Origin: Streptomyces indicus
GTDB lineage: Bacteria; Actinomycetota; Actinomycetes; Streptomycetales; Streptomycetaceae
DNA: 64,000 bases
Assembly (NCBI RefSeq): GCF_900100315.1
Contig: NZ_FNFF01000005.1
Location: 432,484 to 496,483 of the forward strand
Direction of reading: 5' to 3'
Under the pieces are notes generated by a model, which was not told the origin of the DNA, made no database searches, and was given only the letters and a program-made list of their open reading frames with translations. Below, one piece after another: positions 33,775 through 41,782 of this stretch; position 1 is the first letter of the stretch; the number at the start of each line of letters is the position of its first letter. The position numbers were made by a program, and so were the translations under genes.

Positions 33775-34365
33775 ATGGCGACTGCACGCACCACCGGCGC
33801 TTCGCGCGCGGAACTCATCGGCGACACGGCCCTGCGCCTACTCGCCGAGCGCGGCATGCGGGGGCTGACGCACCGCGCCGTGGACGAGGCGGCGGGACTG
33901 CCGCAGGGCTCGACCTCCAATCAGGCGCGGACGCGTCTCGCCCTGCTCGAAGCGGCGGTACGGCGGCTCGCGGAGCGCGAGGCCGAGGTGCTCGCCCCCG
34001 AGGAGATGCCGGTGCCCGGGGCGGAGTCCGTCGCAGCGGGGCTCGCACTCGCCCTGCACCGCTACCTGACGCGACACCCCCGACTGATGGTCGCGCGCTA
34101 CGAGTTGGCCCTCGAAGCCACGCGCAGGCCCGAGCTTCGCGCGTTCTACGACGAGGCGGGCCGGCGCTTCCGTGAGCCGGTCACCGCGCTGCTGCGTGCG
34201 GCCGGTTCGGCCGACCCCGAACGGCACACCCTCTCGCTCGTGGCCTGGTGCGAGGGCGTGATGTTCTCGTGCGCGGCGGGCTCGTTCCACACGTCGGTGC
34301 CGACGCAGGAGGAATTGACGCTGGGCATGGACGAGTTGCTGGCCGGGATGCTCGGCGGGCGGTGA
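33775..34365 (+). CDS. TetR family transcriptional regulator
   Basis: A 196-residue protein with the TetR helix-turn-helix at the N-terminus (SRAELIGDTALRLLAERGMRGLTHRAVDEAAGLPQGS) and a helical ligand-binding C-terminal domain. It is divergent from the FAD monooxygenase and probably represses it through the two palindromes in the intergenic region. The effector ligand is unknown. The start ATG is 22 nt from the second palindrome, consistent with autorepression. Confidence 0.9.
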   Translation: MATARTTGASRAELIGDTALRLLAERGMRGLTHRAVDEAAGLPQGSTSNQARTRLALLEAAVRRLAEREAEVLAPEEMPVPGAESVAAGLALALHRYLTRHPRLMVARYELALEATRRPELRAFYDEAGRRFREPVTALLRAAGSADPERHTLSLVAWCEGVMFSCAAGSFHTSVPTQEELTLGMDELLAGMLGGR

Positions 34366-34519
34366 GGCAACGGCTGCGGCAGCCGCCCGGGCAGGCACGT
34401 CAGCCCTGTCCGCGCCGCGCCCGCACACACCGGACTCTGCCCCCGCCCGGCTCACCCATGTGGGGCAACCTGCGCAGATCCGCTCCCCAAAGCGGCCCGG
34501 AACCAGCAGAGTTGCGCGA

Positions 34520-35047
34520 GTGCATCGAACGACCCGAGCCGCGCTGCTCCTCTCCCTCACGGTCACGGCCGTCTCCGGCTGTGTGGCGGTCCGCGCGCCC
34601 GCGGCGCCGCCCCCCACGCCGACCGGTCCCGCTTCGGCCCCGGCCGCGAAGGGCCGTGCGCAGCCGCAGATCGTGCAGGCCCCGGCCCATGAGGCGCTCC
34701 AGCGCATCCATGACCGGGAGAGGGAGGCGGCGCGGGAGCCCGGCCGTTCGGGAGCGACCGTGTCGGGTACGGGGGTGTCCGGGCCCGGTGGTGCCCGTAC
34801 CGGCGGGGAAGGCGGCCGAACCGGCCCCGACACCGCGCGGCCACCTGCCGACCAGCCTGAATCCGTACGGGGATCCGCGGCGCGACCCGGCAGCGGGCCG
34901 ACTGCCGACCGCCCTCGCGCGAAGCCACCGCAGCCCACACTCCCCGACGCCCCCTCGTCCACGGACGTGTGCGCACTGGGCGAGCAGTACGGCGGCTGGC
35001 CCGCGGACAGCCCGCAGGCCCTGATCTGCCGCGGCACGTACGGCTAG
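34520..35047 (+). CDS. Secreted lipoprotein, hypothetical
   Basis: A 175-residue protein with a lipoprotein signal: VHRTTRAALLLSLTVTAVSGC, lipobox VSGC. A long Pro/Gly/Arg-rich disordered middle follows, and then a conserved end CALGEQYGGWPADSPQALICRGTYG (two cysteines that may pair). I recall this C-terminus from other Streptomyces lipoproteins of unknown role. The GTG start gives the best signal peptide. The last six codons lie within a tandem duplication that extends downstream. Confidence 0.65.
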   Translation: MHRTTRAALLLSLTVTAVSGCVAVRAPAAPPPTPTGPASAPAAKGRAQPQIVQAPAHEALQRIHDREREAAREPGRSGATVSGTGVSGPGGARTGGEGGRTGPDTARPPADQPESVRGSAARPGSGPTADRPRAKPPQPTLPDAPSSTDVCALGEQYGGWPADSPQALICRGTYG

Positions 35048-35290
35048 CCGGCGCGACGACCGACACGAAGGCCGGGGACCGTGGCGGGCCCCGGCGACAC
35101 GATGAGACCGCAGGGGCGACCCCGGCGGGACCAGGCACCGCGACCCGAGGCCCGTAGATCTCACGCGGCACGTACGGCTAGCCGGCGTGGGCGACCGACA
35201 CGAAGCCCGGGTCGGGGGCGGACCCCGGCGACACGATGAGACCGCGGGGGCAACCCGGCGGCACCAGGCACCGCGAGCCGAGGCTCCGTA
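35023..35290 (+). repeat. Imperfect tandem duplication of about 133 bp
   Basis: The stretch 35023-35155, beginning at GATCT in the 3' end of the lipoprotein gene, is repeated at 35156-35290 with about 80 to 90 percent identity by eye. Both copies contain GGCACGTACGGCTAGCCGGC and a segment CCCCGGCGACACGATGAGACC. The second copy therefore carries a relic of the gene's last codons. No gene is seen from 35048 to 35467. Confidence 0.75.
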
Positions 35291-35467
35291 CCGGGACGGG
35301 AACCGGCGTTGCGAGGCGACGCGGCAGACGGGGGCGGAACCCGACGTGAGGCGGCGGGTGGGCGTCGCCTGCCGGCCCCGGTGTGAGATGGCGACCGGGC
35401 GCTTGAGCCCTGCGCGAGACAGCAGTCGCGCGTCACCGGCGGGGCCCGGGTCCCGACCGACGGGCGT

Positions 35468-35941
35468 CTAGTCCCCCAACTCCCGCCCCAACCGCTCCAC
35501 CGCGGCCCGGATCCCGTCCCCGTACGAATCGTCGCCGAGCGCGCCCAGCGACTTGCGCGCCGAGCGCAGATGTCCTCGCGCCTCCTCCTCGCGGCCGAGC
35601 TTCTTGTAGTCGGCCGCCAGGTTGAGGTGCAGCGAGGGGTAGAAGCCGCGCACGGCGAGGCCCTGGTGGTGGCTGTCGACGCGCTCGTCGGTGAGGCTGT
35701 CCGCCGCCGTCAGGGCCCGCAGGTCCCAGGACAGCTCGTCCGCCGGATCGTCCTGGGTGTCCGCCATGTAGTGCGCGATCGTGCAGCGGTGCAGCGGATC
35801 GCCGTCCTCGCCGACCTCCAGCCACAGCTCGAGCAGGCGCTTGCGGGCCTCCTCGCGGTCCCCGCCGTGGTGCAGCATGACGGCCTGGCCGGCGCGTGCC
35901 ATGACCGGGTCGGCCGTCGTTTGCTCCTGGTGGTCGGCCAC
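35468..35941 (-). CDS. TPR-like hypothetical protein
   Basis: A 157-residue helical protein. Several helix pairs resemble tetratricopeptide repeats, for example RAGQAVMLHHGGDREEARKRLLELW and LHLNLAADYKKLGREEEARGHLRSARKSL. GTG 35941 is chosen because GGAGG lies five bases upstream. Similar single-gene proteins occur widely in Streptomyces, always without a known partner. It probably mediates protein contacts. Confidence 0.75.
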   Translation of the reverse strand: MADHQEQTTADPVMARAGQAVMLHHGGDREEARKRLLELWLEVGEDGDPLHRCTIAHYMADTQDDPADELSWDLRALTAADSLTDERVDSHHQGLAVRGFYPSLHLNLAADYKKLGREEEARGHLRSARKSLGALGDDSYGDGIRAAVERLGRELGD

Positions 35942-36043
35942 AGGGTCCTCCGTACTCGTATGACGATCAACTGCCACCGACGCTATCCGCCGACACTGAC
36001 AATCCACGTCTCACGAGAGCGCGGCTCGCCGGGAGCCTTCACC

Positions 36044-36077
36044 GGGCGGCGGGCACAAGCACAGGCGCCCGCCGCCC
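36044..36077 (-). terminator. Hairpin terminator of ung
   Basis: GGGCGGCGGGC (36044-36054) and GCCCGCCGCCC (36067-36077) form a perfect 11-bp stem with a 12-nt loop, 9 nt after the ung stop. Confidence 0.75.
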
Positions 36078-36085
36078 GCCCCGCC

Positions 36086-36778
36086 TCAGCCGAGGTTCGG
36101 GATCGTCCAGTCGATCGGCGTGTGGCCCTGCGCCTCGACCGCCTTGTCGATCTGCGTGAACGGCTGCGAGCCGAAGAACTTCTTGGCGGACAGGGGCGAG
36201 GGATGCGCACCCTTGACCACCGCATGCCGCGATTCGTCGATCAGCGGCAGCTTCTTCTGCGCATAGTTGCCCCACAGCACGAACACCGCCGGGTCCGGGC
36301 GCGAGGCCACCGCGCGGATCACCGCGTCCGTGAACTTCTCCCAGCCCTTGCCCTTGTGCGAGTTGGCCTCACCGGCGCGGACCGTCAGGACCGCGTTGAG
36401 CAGCAGCACGCCCTGCTGGGCCCACGGCATCAGATACCCGTTGTCCGGGATCGGGGTGCCGAGCTCGGCCTGCATCTCCTTGTAGATGTTGCGCAGCGAG
36501 GGCGGGGTCTTCACGCCCGGGCGCACCGAGAAGCACAGGCCGTGGCCCTGGCCCTCGCCGTGGTACGGGTCCTGGCCGAGGATCAGCACCTTCACCTGGT
36601 CGTACGGCGTGGCGTCCAGGGCCGCGAAGACCTCCTCGCGCGGCGGGTACACCGGCCCCCTGGCGCGCTCCTCCTCGACGAACTCGACGAGCTCCTTGAA
36701 GTACGGCTTGTCGAGCTCGTCACCGAGCACGTCCCTCCACGACGGGGGGAGCATGGCGGCGTAGGCCTGGTCGGACAC
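36086..36778 (-). CDS. ung: Uracil-DNA glycosylase, family 1
   Basis: A 230-residue enzyme that cuts uracil from DNA. All motifs of family 1 are present: the water-activating loop GQDPYHGEGQGHGL, AFSV-type continuation LCFSV, the asparagine region LLLNAVLTVR, and the DNA-intercalation loop HPSPLSA with the catalytic His. GTG 36778 has GGAGG nine bases upstream. Streptomyces usually carry two ung copies, so this may be one of two. A strong terminator follows. Confidence 0.95.
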   Translation of the reverse strand: MSDQAYAAMLPPSWRDVLGDELDKPYFKELVEFVEEERARGPVYPPREEVFAALDATPYDQVKVLILGQDPYHGEGQGHGLCFSVRPGVKTPPSLRNIYKEMQAELGTPIPDNGYLMPWAQQGVLLLNAVLTVRAGEANSHKGKGWEKFTDAVIRAVASRPDPAVFVLWGNYAQKKLPLIDESRHAVVKGAHPSPLSAKKFFGSQPFTQIDKAVEAQGHTPIDWTIPNLG

Positions 36779-36868
36779 GTCAACAACCTCCGGTGTGCGG
36801 TCACTTGCGAGTACCCAAGAACCTACCGGCGACCACTGACAACGCCCACGCCGCCCGCGACCGCGGAC

Positions 36869-38464
36869 CTACCAGCTCGTCTTCCGCTCCAGCACCCACA
36901 TCATCATGATCGTCGACGGGTCGAGCGCCAGTTCACCGCCGGCGATCTCCTCGCTCGCGGCGATGTACTGCTTGCCCTGCCACAGCGGCAGCAGACGCGC
37001 GTCGTCCACCAGGATGTCCTGGGCCCGTTCGAAGGCCTCGTCCACCGCGCCCCGGTCGCTCTCGCGCCGCGACTCCGGCAGGAGCTTGTCGGTGATCTCC
37101 GGCGACGGGTACGGCGTGCCGAGTGCGTTCCGCTCGCCGACGAAGGGCGCGACGAAGTTGTCCGGGTCCGGGAAGTCGGGGAACCAGCCGCGGCCGAAGA
37201 CCGGGTACTCGCCGTTCTTGTAGCCCTGCTCGTAGGACTTCCAGGGGCGGCTCTTGAGCGTCACCTGGAACAGTCCGGACTTCTCCAGCTGCCGCTTGAT
37301 CTCCTCGAACTCCGGCTTGGTGCCCGAGCCGTAGCGGTCGGTCGTGTACCAGAGGGTCAGGGGCACCTTCTGGAAGATGCCCGCCTCGTTCAGAATCCGC
37401 TTGGCCTTCGCGGCGTCGGGCTTGCCGAAGGAGTCGAAGAAGCCGGCCGTGTGCCCCGTGACGCCCTTGGGCACCATCGAGTACAGCGGCTCCACCGTGC
37501 CCTCGTACACGTCGTGGCTGATCGCCGAGCGGTCGATGACCTGCGCCACCGCCTTGCGTACGGCGGGATTGCGCGTCCACTTGTCCTTCTCGGTGAAGAC
37601 CAGGTAGCGGATCTCCATGCCCGCGCCCTCGACCAGTTGCAGCCCCTTGGAGGCCTGCTGCGCGTCGAGGTCGACGATGTCCGTGGCGGACAGGCCGCGG
37701 AAGGTGAGGTCGATCCGCTTGGCCTTGAGTGCGTCCACCATCGCGGCCGAGTCCTGGAAGTACTTGATGGTGACGGCCCGGTTCTTGCGCTTGGCCGGGC
37801 CCTCGTAGTGCGGGTTCTCAGCGAGCACGGCCTCGACCGGCTGCCCGTTGCCGTTCACCTGGTACGACTCGATGAGGTACGGGCCCGAGCCGGTGATGGT
37901 CCGGCCCTCGCGCAGCTTGTCCGCCGGGTACTCGTCCGGGTCGACGATGGACATGGCGGGGGTGGCGAGCACGAACGGGAAGGTGGCGTCCGACTTCGTG
38001 AGGTGGAAGATCACCTCCTTCTCGCCGCGGGTCTCCACCCGGTCCAGGCTGCCGAGCAGCGGCTCGGGGCCGCCCTTGACGGCGATCTTGCGGATGCGGT
38101 CGATGGAGTGCTTCACGGCGGCCGCGTCCATCGCGCCGCCGTCGGAGAACTTCATGCCGTCGCGCAGCTCGCAGCGGTACGTGCGGTTGTCCTCGTCCGT
38201 GAACCGGCAGTTTTCCGCCGCGTCCGGCTCGGGTGCCGCGGCCCCGCTGGGGAAGCTCACCAGCGTCTGGTAGACGTTCCGGTACAGCTCCCAGGAGCCG
38301 TCCCAGGCGGCCGCCGGGTCCAAAGTGGTGGGCGCACTCGTCGTTCCCACGACGATCGCCTTCTCGTCCTCGGCATCGCCGGAGGACATCATTCCGCATC
38401 CCGCCACCAGGGATATGGATGCCATGGCCGCAGCCGTACGCAGACTCAAGGCCCGGTTGAACAC
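36869..38464 (-). CDS. Oligopeptide/dipeptide-type ABC transporter substrate-binding lipoprotein
   Basis: A 531-residue extracytoplasmic solute-binding protein of the SBP_bac_5 family. It has a lipoprotein signal with lipobox LVAGC, then VVGTTSAPTTLDPAAAWDGSWELYRNVYQTLV, which is the family's typical start. GTG 38464 has GAGGAG upstream and is preferred over the longer form. The C-terminal half has WFPDFPDPDNFVAPF, a motif of peptide binders. There are no permease or ATPase genes next to it, so this is an orphan binding protein. It may serve a remote permease or act in sensing. Confidence 0.9.
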   Translation of the reverse strand: MFNRALSLRTAAAMASISLVAGCGMMSSGDAEDEKAIVVGTTSAPTTLDPAAAWDGSWELYRNVYQTLVSFPSGAAAPEPDAAENCRFTDEDNRTYRCELRDGMKFSDGGAMDAAAVKHSIDRIRKIAVKGGPEPLLGSLDRVETRGEKEVIFHLTKSDATFPFVLATPAMSIVDPDEYPADKLREGRTITGSGPYLIESYQVNGNGQPVEAVLAENPHYEGPAKRKNRAVTIKYFQDSAAMVDALKAKRIDLTFRGLSATDIVDLDAQQASKGLQLVEGAGMEIRYLVFTEKDKWTRNPAVRKAVAQVIDRSAISHDVYEGTVEPLYSMVPKGVTGHTAGFFDSFGKPDAAKAKRILNEAGIFQKVPLTLWYTTDRYGSGTKPEFEEIKRQLEKSGLFQVTLKSRPWKSYEQGYKNGEYPVFGRGWFPDFPDPDNFVAPFVGERNALGTPYPSPEITDKLLPESRRESDRGAVDEAFERAQDILVDDARLLPLWQGKQYIAASEEIAGGELALDPSTIMMMWVLERKTSW

Positions 38465-38511
38465 GTGCACGCTCCTCGCTCGGACATGCCAGAGTCGGGC
38501 GACCATACCGC

Positions 38512-38551
38512 AGTGCCCCGCCGTTCCAACCCGGGGGAACGGCGGGGCACT
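38512..38551 (-). terminator. Strong hairpin terminator of the SDR operon
   Basis: A perfect 16-bp stem, AGTGCCCCGCCGTTCC (38512-38527) with its complement at 38536-38551 and an 8-nt loop, about 57 nt past the stop of the downstream SDR gene. It also insulates the binding-protein gene. Confidence 0.85.
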
Positions 38552-38607
38552 TGAAGGCGATTCCGGTTATCCGCGTACGTCACTTACGCGGTGTCGCGGC
38601 GGGTTCG

Positions 38608-39363
38608 TCAGGCGACGCCCGCATTGAGAAAGATTCCGCCATCGACGACGAGCGTCTGACCGGTCACCCAGTCCGACTGCTCGGACGTCAGGAAGGCGGC
38701 AGCCCCGCCGATGTCCGAGGGCACGCCGAGCCGGCCCAGCGGGTACGCCGCCGCGGCCTCCTCCTCGCGCCCCTCGTAGAGGGCCTGGGCGAACTTGGTC
38801 TTGACGACCGCGGGCGCGATCGCGTTGACCCGCACCTGCGGCGAGAACTCGTGCGCGAGCTGCACCGTCAGGTTGATCATCGCGGCCTTGCTCATGCCGT
38901 ACGCGCCGATGAACGGCGAAGGCGCGAGGCCCGCCACGGAGGCGATGTTCACGATCGCACCGCCGTGCTCGGACTGCCAGGCCTTCCACGTCTGCTGCGC
39001 GAAGCCGAGCGCCGAGATCACGTTGGTCTCGTAGACCTTGCGCGCGACATTGAGGTCGAGCTCCGCGATGGGCCCGAACACCGGGTTCGTACCGGCGTTG
39101 TTGACGAGGAAGTCCACCCGCCCGTACGCCTCCATGACCCGGGCCACGGCCTCGGCCTGGTGGGCCTCGTCGGCCGCCTTGCCCGCCACGTACATCGCGC
39201 GGTCGGTGCCGAGCCGCTCGACGGCCTCCTTGAGGGCGTCCTCGCCGCGGCCGGTGATGCACACCCGGTCGCCGCGGGCCACGAGCGCCTCGGCGACGCC
39301 GTATCCGATGCCGCGGCTGCCGCCCGTGACGAGCGCGACCTTTCCGCTGTCCTGCACTGTCAT
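38608..39363 (-). CDS. Short-chain dehydrogenase/reductase
   Basis: A 251-residue classical SDR. The cofactor motif is TGGSRGIGYG, followed by NNAG in LVNNAGTNPVFG, the catalytic Ser in IVNIASVAG, and Tyr-x3-Lys in YGMSKAA. It reduces a carbonyl, probably an acyl-type one, with NAD(P)H. It starts 17 nt after the upstream SDR gene ends, so the two form an operon. The pairing of two similar SDRs is typical of acyl-CoA or steroid/fatty acid breakdown loci in actinomycetes, though no such gene is adjacent. Confidence 0.9.
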   Translation of the reverse strand: MTVQDSGKVALVTGGSRGIGYGVAEALVARGDRVCITGRGEDALKEAVERLGTDRAMYVAGKAADEAHQAEAVARVMEAYGRVDFLVNNAGTNPVFGPIAELDLNVARKVYETNVISALGFAQQTWKAWQSEHGGAIVNIASVAGLAPSPFIGAYGMSKAAMINLTVQLAHEFSPQVRVNAIAPAVVKTKFAQALYEGREEEAAAAYPLGRLGVPSDIGGAAAFLTSEQSDWVTGQTLVVDGGIFLNAGVA

Positions 39364-39380
39364 GTCCGTTGTCCTCAGCG

Positions 39381-40142
39381 CTAGTCGAGCGGCCCGCCGG
39401 CCACGTACAGAACCTGTCCGGAGACGAAGCCGGCGGCCTCGCCCGTGAAGAAGGCGATGGTGTTGGCGATGTCGTCGGGGTTGCCCACGCGCTGCACCGG
39501 GATCATGCTGGCGGCCGCGTTCTGGAAGTCCTCGAAGCCCATGCCGACGCGCTCGGCGGTGGCCTTGGTCATCTCGGTGACGATGAAGCCGGGGGCGACG
39601 GCGTTGGCGGTGATGCCGAACTTGCCGAGCTCCTTGGCGAGCGTCTTGGTGAAGCCCTGGAGACCGGCCTTGGCGGCCGAGTAGTTGGCCTGGCCACGGT
39701 TGCCGAGGGCGGAGGAGCTCGACAGGTTCACGACGCGGCCGAAGCCCGCGTCGACCATGTGCTTCTGGCAGGCCTTCGTCATCAGGAAGGCACCGCGCAG
39801 GTGCACGTTCATGACGGTGTCCCAGTCGAGGGCGCTCATCTTGAACAGCAGGTTGTCGCGCAGGACGCCGGCGTTGTTGACGAGAATCGTCGGGGCGCCC
39901 AGCTCCTCGGCGATCCGGGCGACGGCGGCCTCGACCTGCGCCTCGTCGGCGACGTCGCAACCGACGGCGATGGCCTTGCCACCTGCCTTGGTGATCGTCT
40001 CGACGGTGTCCTTGCAGGCCGCCTCGTCGAGGTCGATCACGGCCACAGCGCGGCCCTCGGCCGCCAGGCGTACGGCGGTCGCCGCGCCAATGCCTCGTGC
40101 GGCGCCGGTGACTACGGCGACGCGCTGCTCGGTGCTGGACAT
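39381..40142 (-). CDS. FabG-like 3-oxoacyl reductase (SDR)
   Basis: A 253-residue classical SDR close to FabG. Motifs are TGAARGIGAATA, NNAGVLRDNLLFKM, VNLSSSSALGNRGQANYSAAK with catalytic Ser, Tyr and Lys, and the FabG-like N-terminal LAKELGKFGITANAVAPGFI. NVHLRG supplies the conserved Asn. It is the first gene of the two-SDR operon. It reduces 3-ketoacyl-ACP or -CoA with NAD(P)H. The short repeats and a near-palindrome upstream suggest a TetR-type regulator. Confidence 0.9.
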   Translation of the reverse strand: MSSTEQRVAVVTGAARGIGAATAVRLAAEGRAVAVIDLDEAACKDTVETITKAGGKAIAVGCDVADEAQVEAAVARIAEELGAPTILVNNAGVLRDNLLFKMSALDWDTVMNVHLRGAFLMTKACQKHMVDAGFGRVVNLSSSSALGNRGQANYSAAKAGLQGFTKTLAKELGKFGITANAVAPGFIVTEMTKATAERVGMGFEDFQNAAASMIPVQRVGNPDDIANTIAFFTGEAAGFVSGQVLYVAGGPLD

Positions 40143-40208
40143 GCTGGTTCTCCTCGCCCTCGGGGGTGCGGCTCTCCTGCGTCTGCTGCGACGGACCGCC
40201 CGGTGCGC

Positions 40209-40267
40209 CACGTACCGACGTGACCAGGACGTCACGTACCGACGCGAACGAGATGAGCGACCGCTTA
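40209..40267 (-). promoter_or_regulatory. Candidate regulatory sites upstream of the SDR operon
   Basis: CACGTACCGACG occurs twice (40209-40220 and 40233-40244, period 24). The near-palindrome TGAGCGACCGCTTA lies at 40254-40267. The latter resembles operators of TetR-type regulators of acyl-CoA metabolism. No regulator gene is adjacent. Confidence 0.4.
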
Positions 40268-40386
40268 GTACCTTCAGCAGACGAGACGCTAGAAGCCCTG
40301 ACACCCGGTGTCAACGGCCCACCGCGTGCCAGGGCTTCAGATCACATCGCCGCGCCGGCGTCCGCGAGGCCGCGCAGGCGCACCGC

Positions 40387-40818
40387 TCAGCGCACCAGCA
40401 GGTCGAGCAGCCGCCGCACCTCGGCCTCGGGGTCGGCGGTGAGTCCGGTGTGCACGGGGCCCGGCTGGACGACGGTCGAGCGCGGCGCGATCAGCCACCG
40501 GAAGCGCTGTCCGGGGTTGTCCTGCGCCGCCTGGCCCGCGGCGTCGCAGACCTCCTCGACGGCCCGCAGCGCGGCCCGTACGCCCGGCACGTCGGCCTGC
40601 GGGTCCAGGGCCCGCAGGCGGTCCTCGTCGAGGTGCGTACGGGCCGCGACGTACGACTTGGCGCGGCAGTAGACCACGACCCCGGCGTTGATCTGCTCGC
40701 CGCGCTCGATCCGCGGCACCACCCGCAGCAGCGCGTACTCGAAGACATCGCGCCCTGCGGTGCCTTGCTCCGCGACACCGGAGGCCCCGCTCTGCTGTGT
40801 GACGTCCTGTCCGCTCAC
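40387..40818 (-). CDS. DUF3037 domain protein
   Basis: A 143-residue protein with the DUF3037 pattern: YALLRVVPRIERGEQINAGVVVYC near the N-terminus and the helical AVEEVCDAA middle. Its GTG overlaps the stop of the HipA-like kinase by four bases (GTGA), so they are coupled. DUF3037 proteins are commonly found next to HipA-like kinases, and it may regulate or be a partner of the kinase. There is no direct functional data that I know of. Confidence 0.85.
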   Translation of the reverse strand: MSGQDVTQQSGASGVAEQGTAGRDVFEYALLRVVPRIERGEQINAGVVVYCRAKSYVAARTHLDEDRLRALDPQADVPGVRAALRAVEEVCDAAGQAAQDNPGQRFRWLIAPRSTVVQPGPVHTGLTADPEAEVRRLLDLLVR

Positions 40819-41612
40819 CGTGGCTCCCTCCAGCCGGCCGTCCCGGTCCGCCCGGCCGGAGCGCCGACCGTGATGCGCTCCGCCAGTCCTCGTGCGCGCC
40901 CGAGCAGGGTGCTCGCGTAGGCGCGGCGTACGTCGTCGGGGCCCTCGAAGCCGGGCTCGTCGGCCAGCCACGCCTCCGGCACCTCGGCGGCGCACTCCAT
41001 GAGGAGGTCCTCGGTGACCTGGGGGGCGAGCTCCGCCGCCGCGCCCTTCACATCAGGCCCGAAGGGCGCGAGGGCGTGGTCCGCGGCGTCGTAGGGCTTG
41101 GCGGCCGAGGCCTCGGCGCCGCGCCAGTTGTGATGCCAGATCATCGAGGCTCCGTGGTCGATCAGCCACAGGTCCCCGCGCCACACCAGCATGTTGGGGT
41201 TGCGCCAGGACCGGTCCACGTTGTTGATCAGCGCGTCGAACCAGACCACACGCCCGGCCTCCTCGGCCGTCACCCCGTACGCGAGCGGATCGAAGCCGAT
41301 CGCGCCGGACAGGAACTCCATGCCGAGGTTGAGCCCGCCGCTGGACTTCAGCAGGCCCTGCACCTCCTGGTCGGGCTCCCCGAGACCGATCACCGGATCG
41401 AGTGCGATCCCCACGAGGCCTGGCACCCGGAACCCGAGCCGCCGCGCCAGCTGCCCGCAGATCACCTCGGCGACCAGCGTCTTGCGGCCCTGTCCGGCGC
41501 CCGAGAACTTCATGACGTACAGCCCGAGATCGTCGGCCTCGACGAGTCCGGGGAGCGATCCGCCTTCCCGCAGAGGCGTGACGTAGCGGGTCGCTGAGAC
41601 TTCCGTGAGCAT
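40815..41612 (-). CDS. HipA-like kinase
   Basis: A 265-residue protein of the HipA-type kinase fold. The nucleotide-binding Lys is in LYVMKFSGAGQGRK. The catalytic part is WFDALINNVDRSWRNPNML, with the Asp-x4-Asn pattern, followed by LWLIDHGASM with the metal-binding Asp. It is shorter than true HipA (about 440 residues) because the N-terminal subdomain is missing. There is no HipB antitoxin; instead it overlaps a DUF3037 gene. True HipA phosphorylates glutamyl-tRNA synthetase to stop growth, but the target here is unknown. Confidence 0.8.
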   Translation of the reverse strand: MLTEVSATRYVTPLREGGSLPGLVEADDLGLYVMKFSGAGQGRKTLVAEVICGQLARRLGFRVPGLVGIALDPVIGLGEPDQEVQGLLKSSGGLNLGMEFLSGAIGFDPLAYGVTAEEAGRVVWFDALINNVDRSWRNPNMLVWRGDLWLIDHGASMIWHHNWRGAEASAAKPYDAADHALAPFGPDVKGAAAELAPQVTEDLLMECAAEVPEAWLADEPGFEGPDDVRRAYASTLLGRARGLAERITVGAPAGRTGTAGWREPR

Positions 41613-41659
41613 CGCGCCAGGCTATCCAACGCACGGGGTGTCGCGATCAGCCGTGCAGC

Positions 41660-41724
41660 GCGTCGGAGGTGCTCAGCCGGTGCAGGGCGTCGGAGGTGAT
41701 CCGCCGCGCGGTGCGTCGGAGGTG
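41660..41724 (+). repeat. Three tandem GCGTCGGAGGTG repeats upstream of katE
   Basis: GCGTCGGAGGTG occurs at 41660-41671, 41687-41698 and 41713-41724, spaced 27 and 26 bp, between hipA-like and katE starts. They might be binding sites or just a slipped duplication. Confidence 0.6.
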
Positions 41725-41782
41725 ATCCGCGGGGTACCCGGCGCGGACGACCGACCGCGGCAACCCCCACGAGGACCACGCC

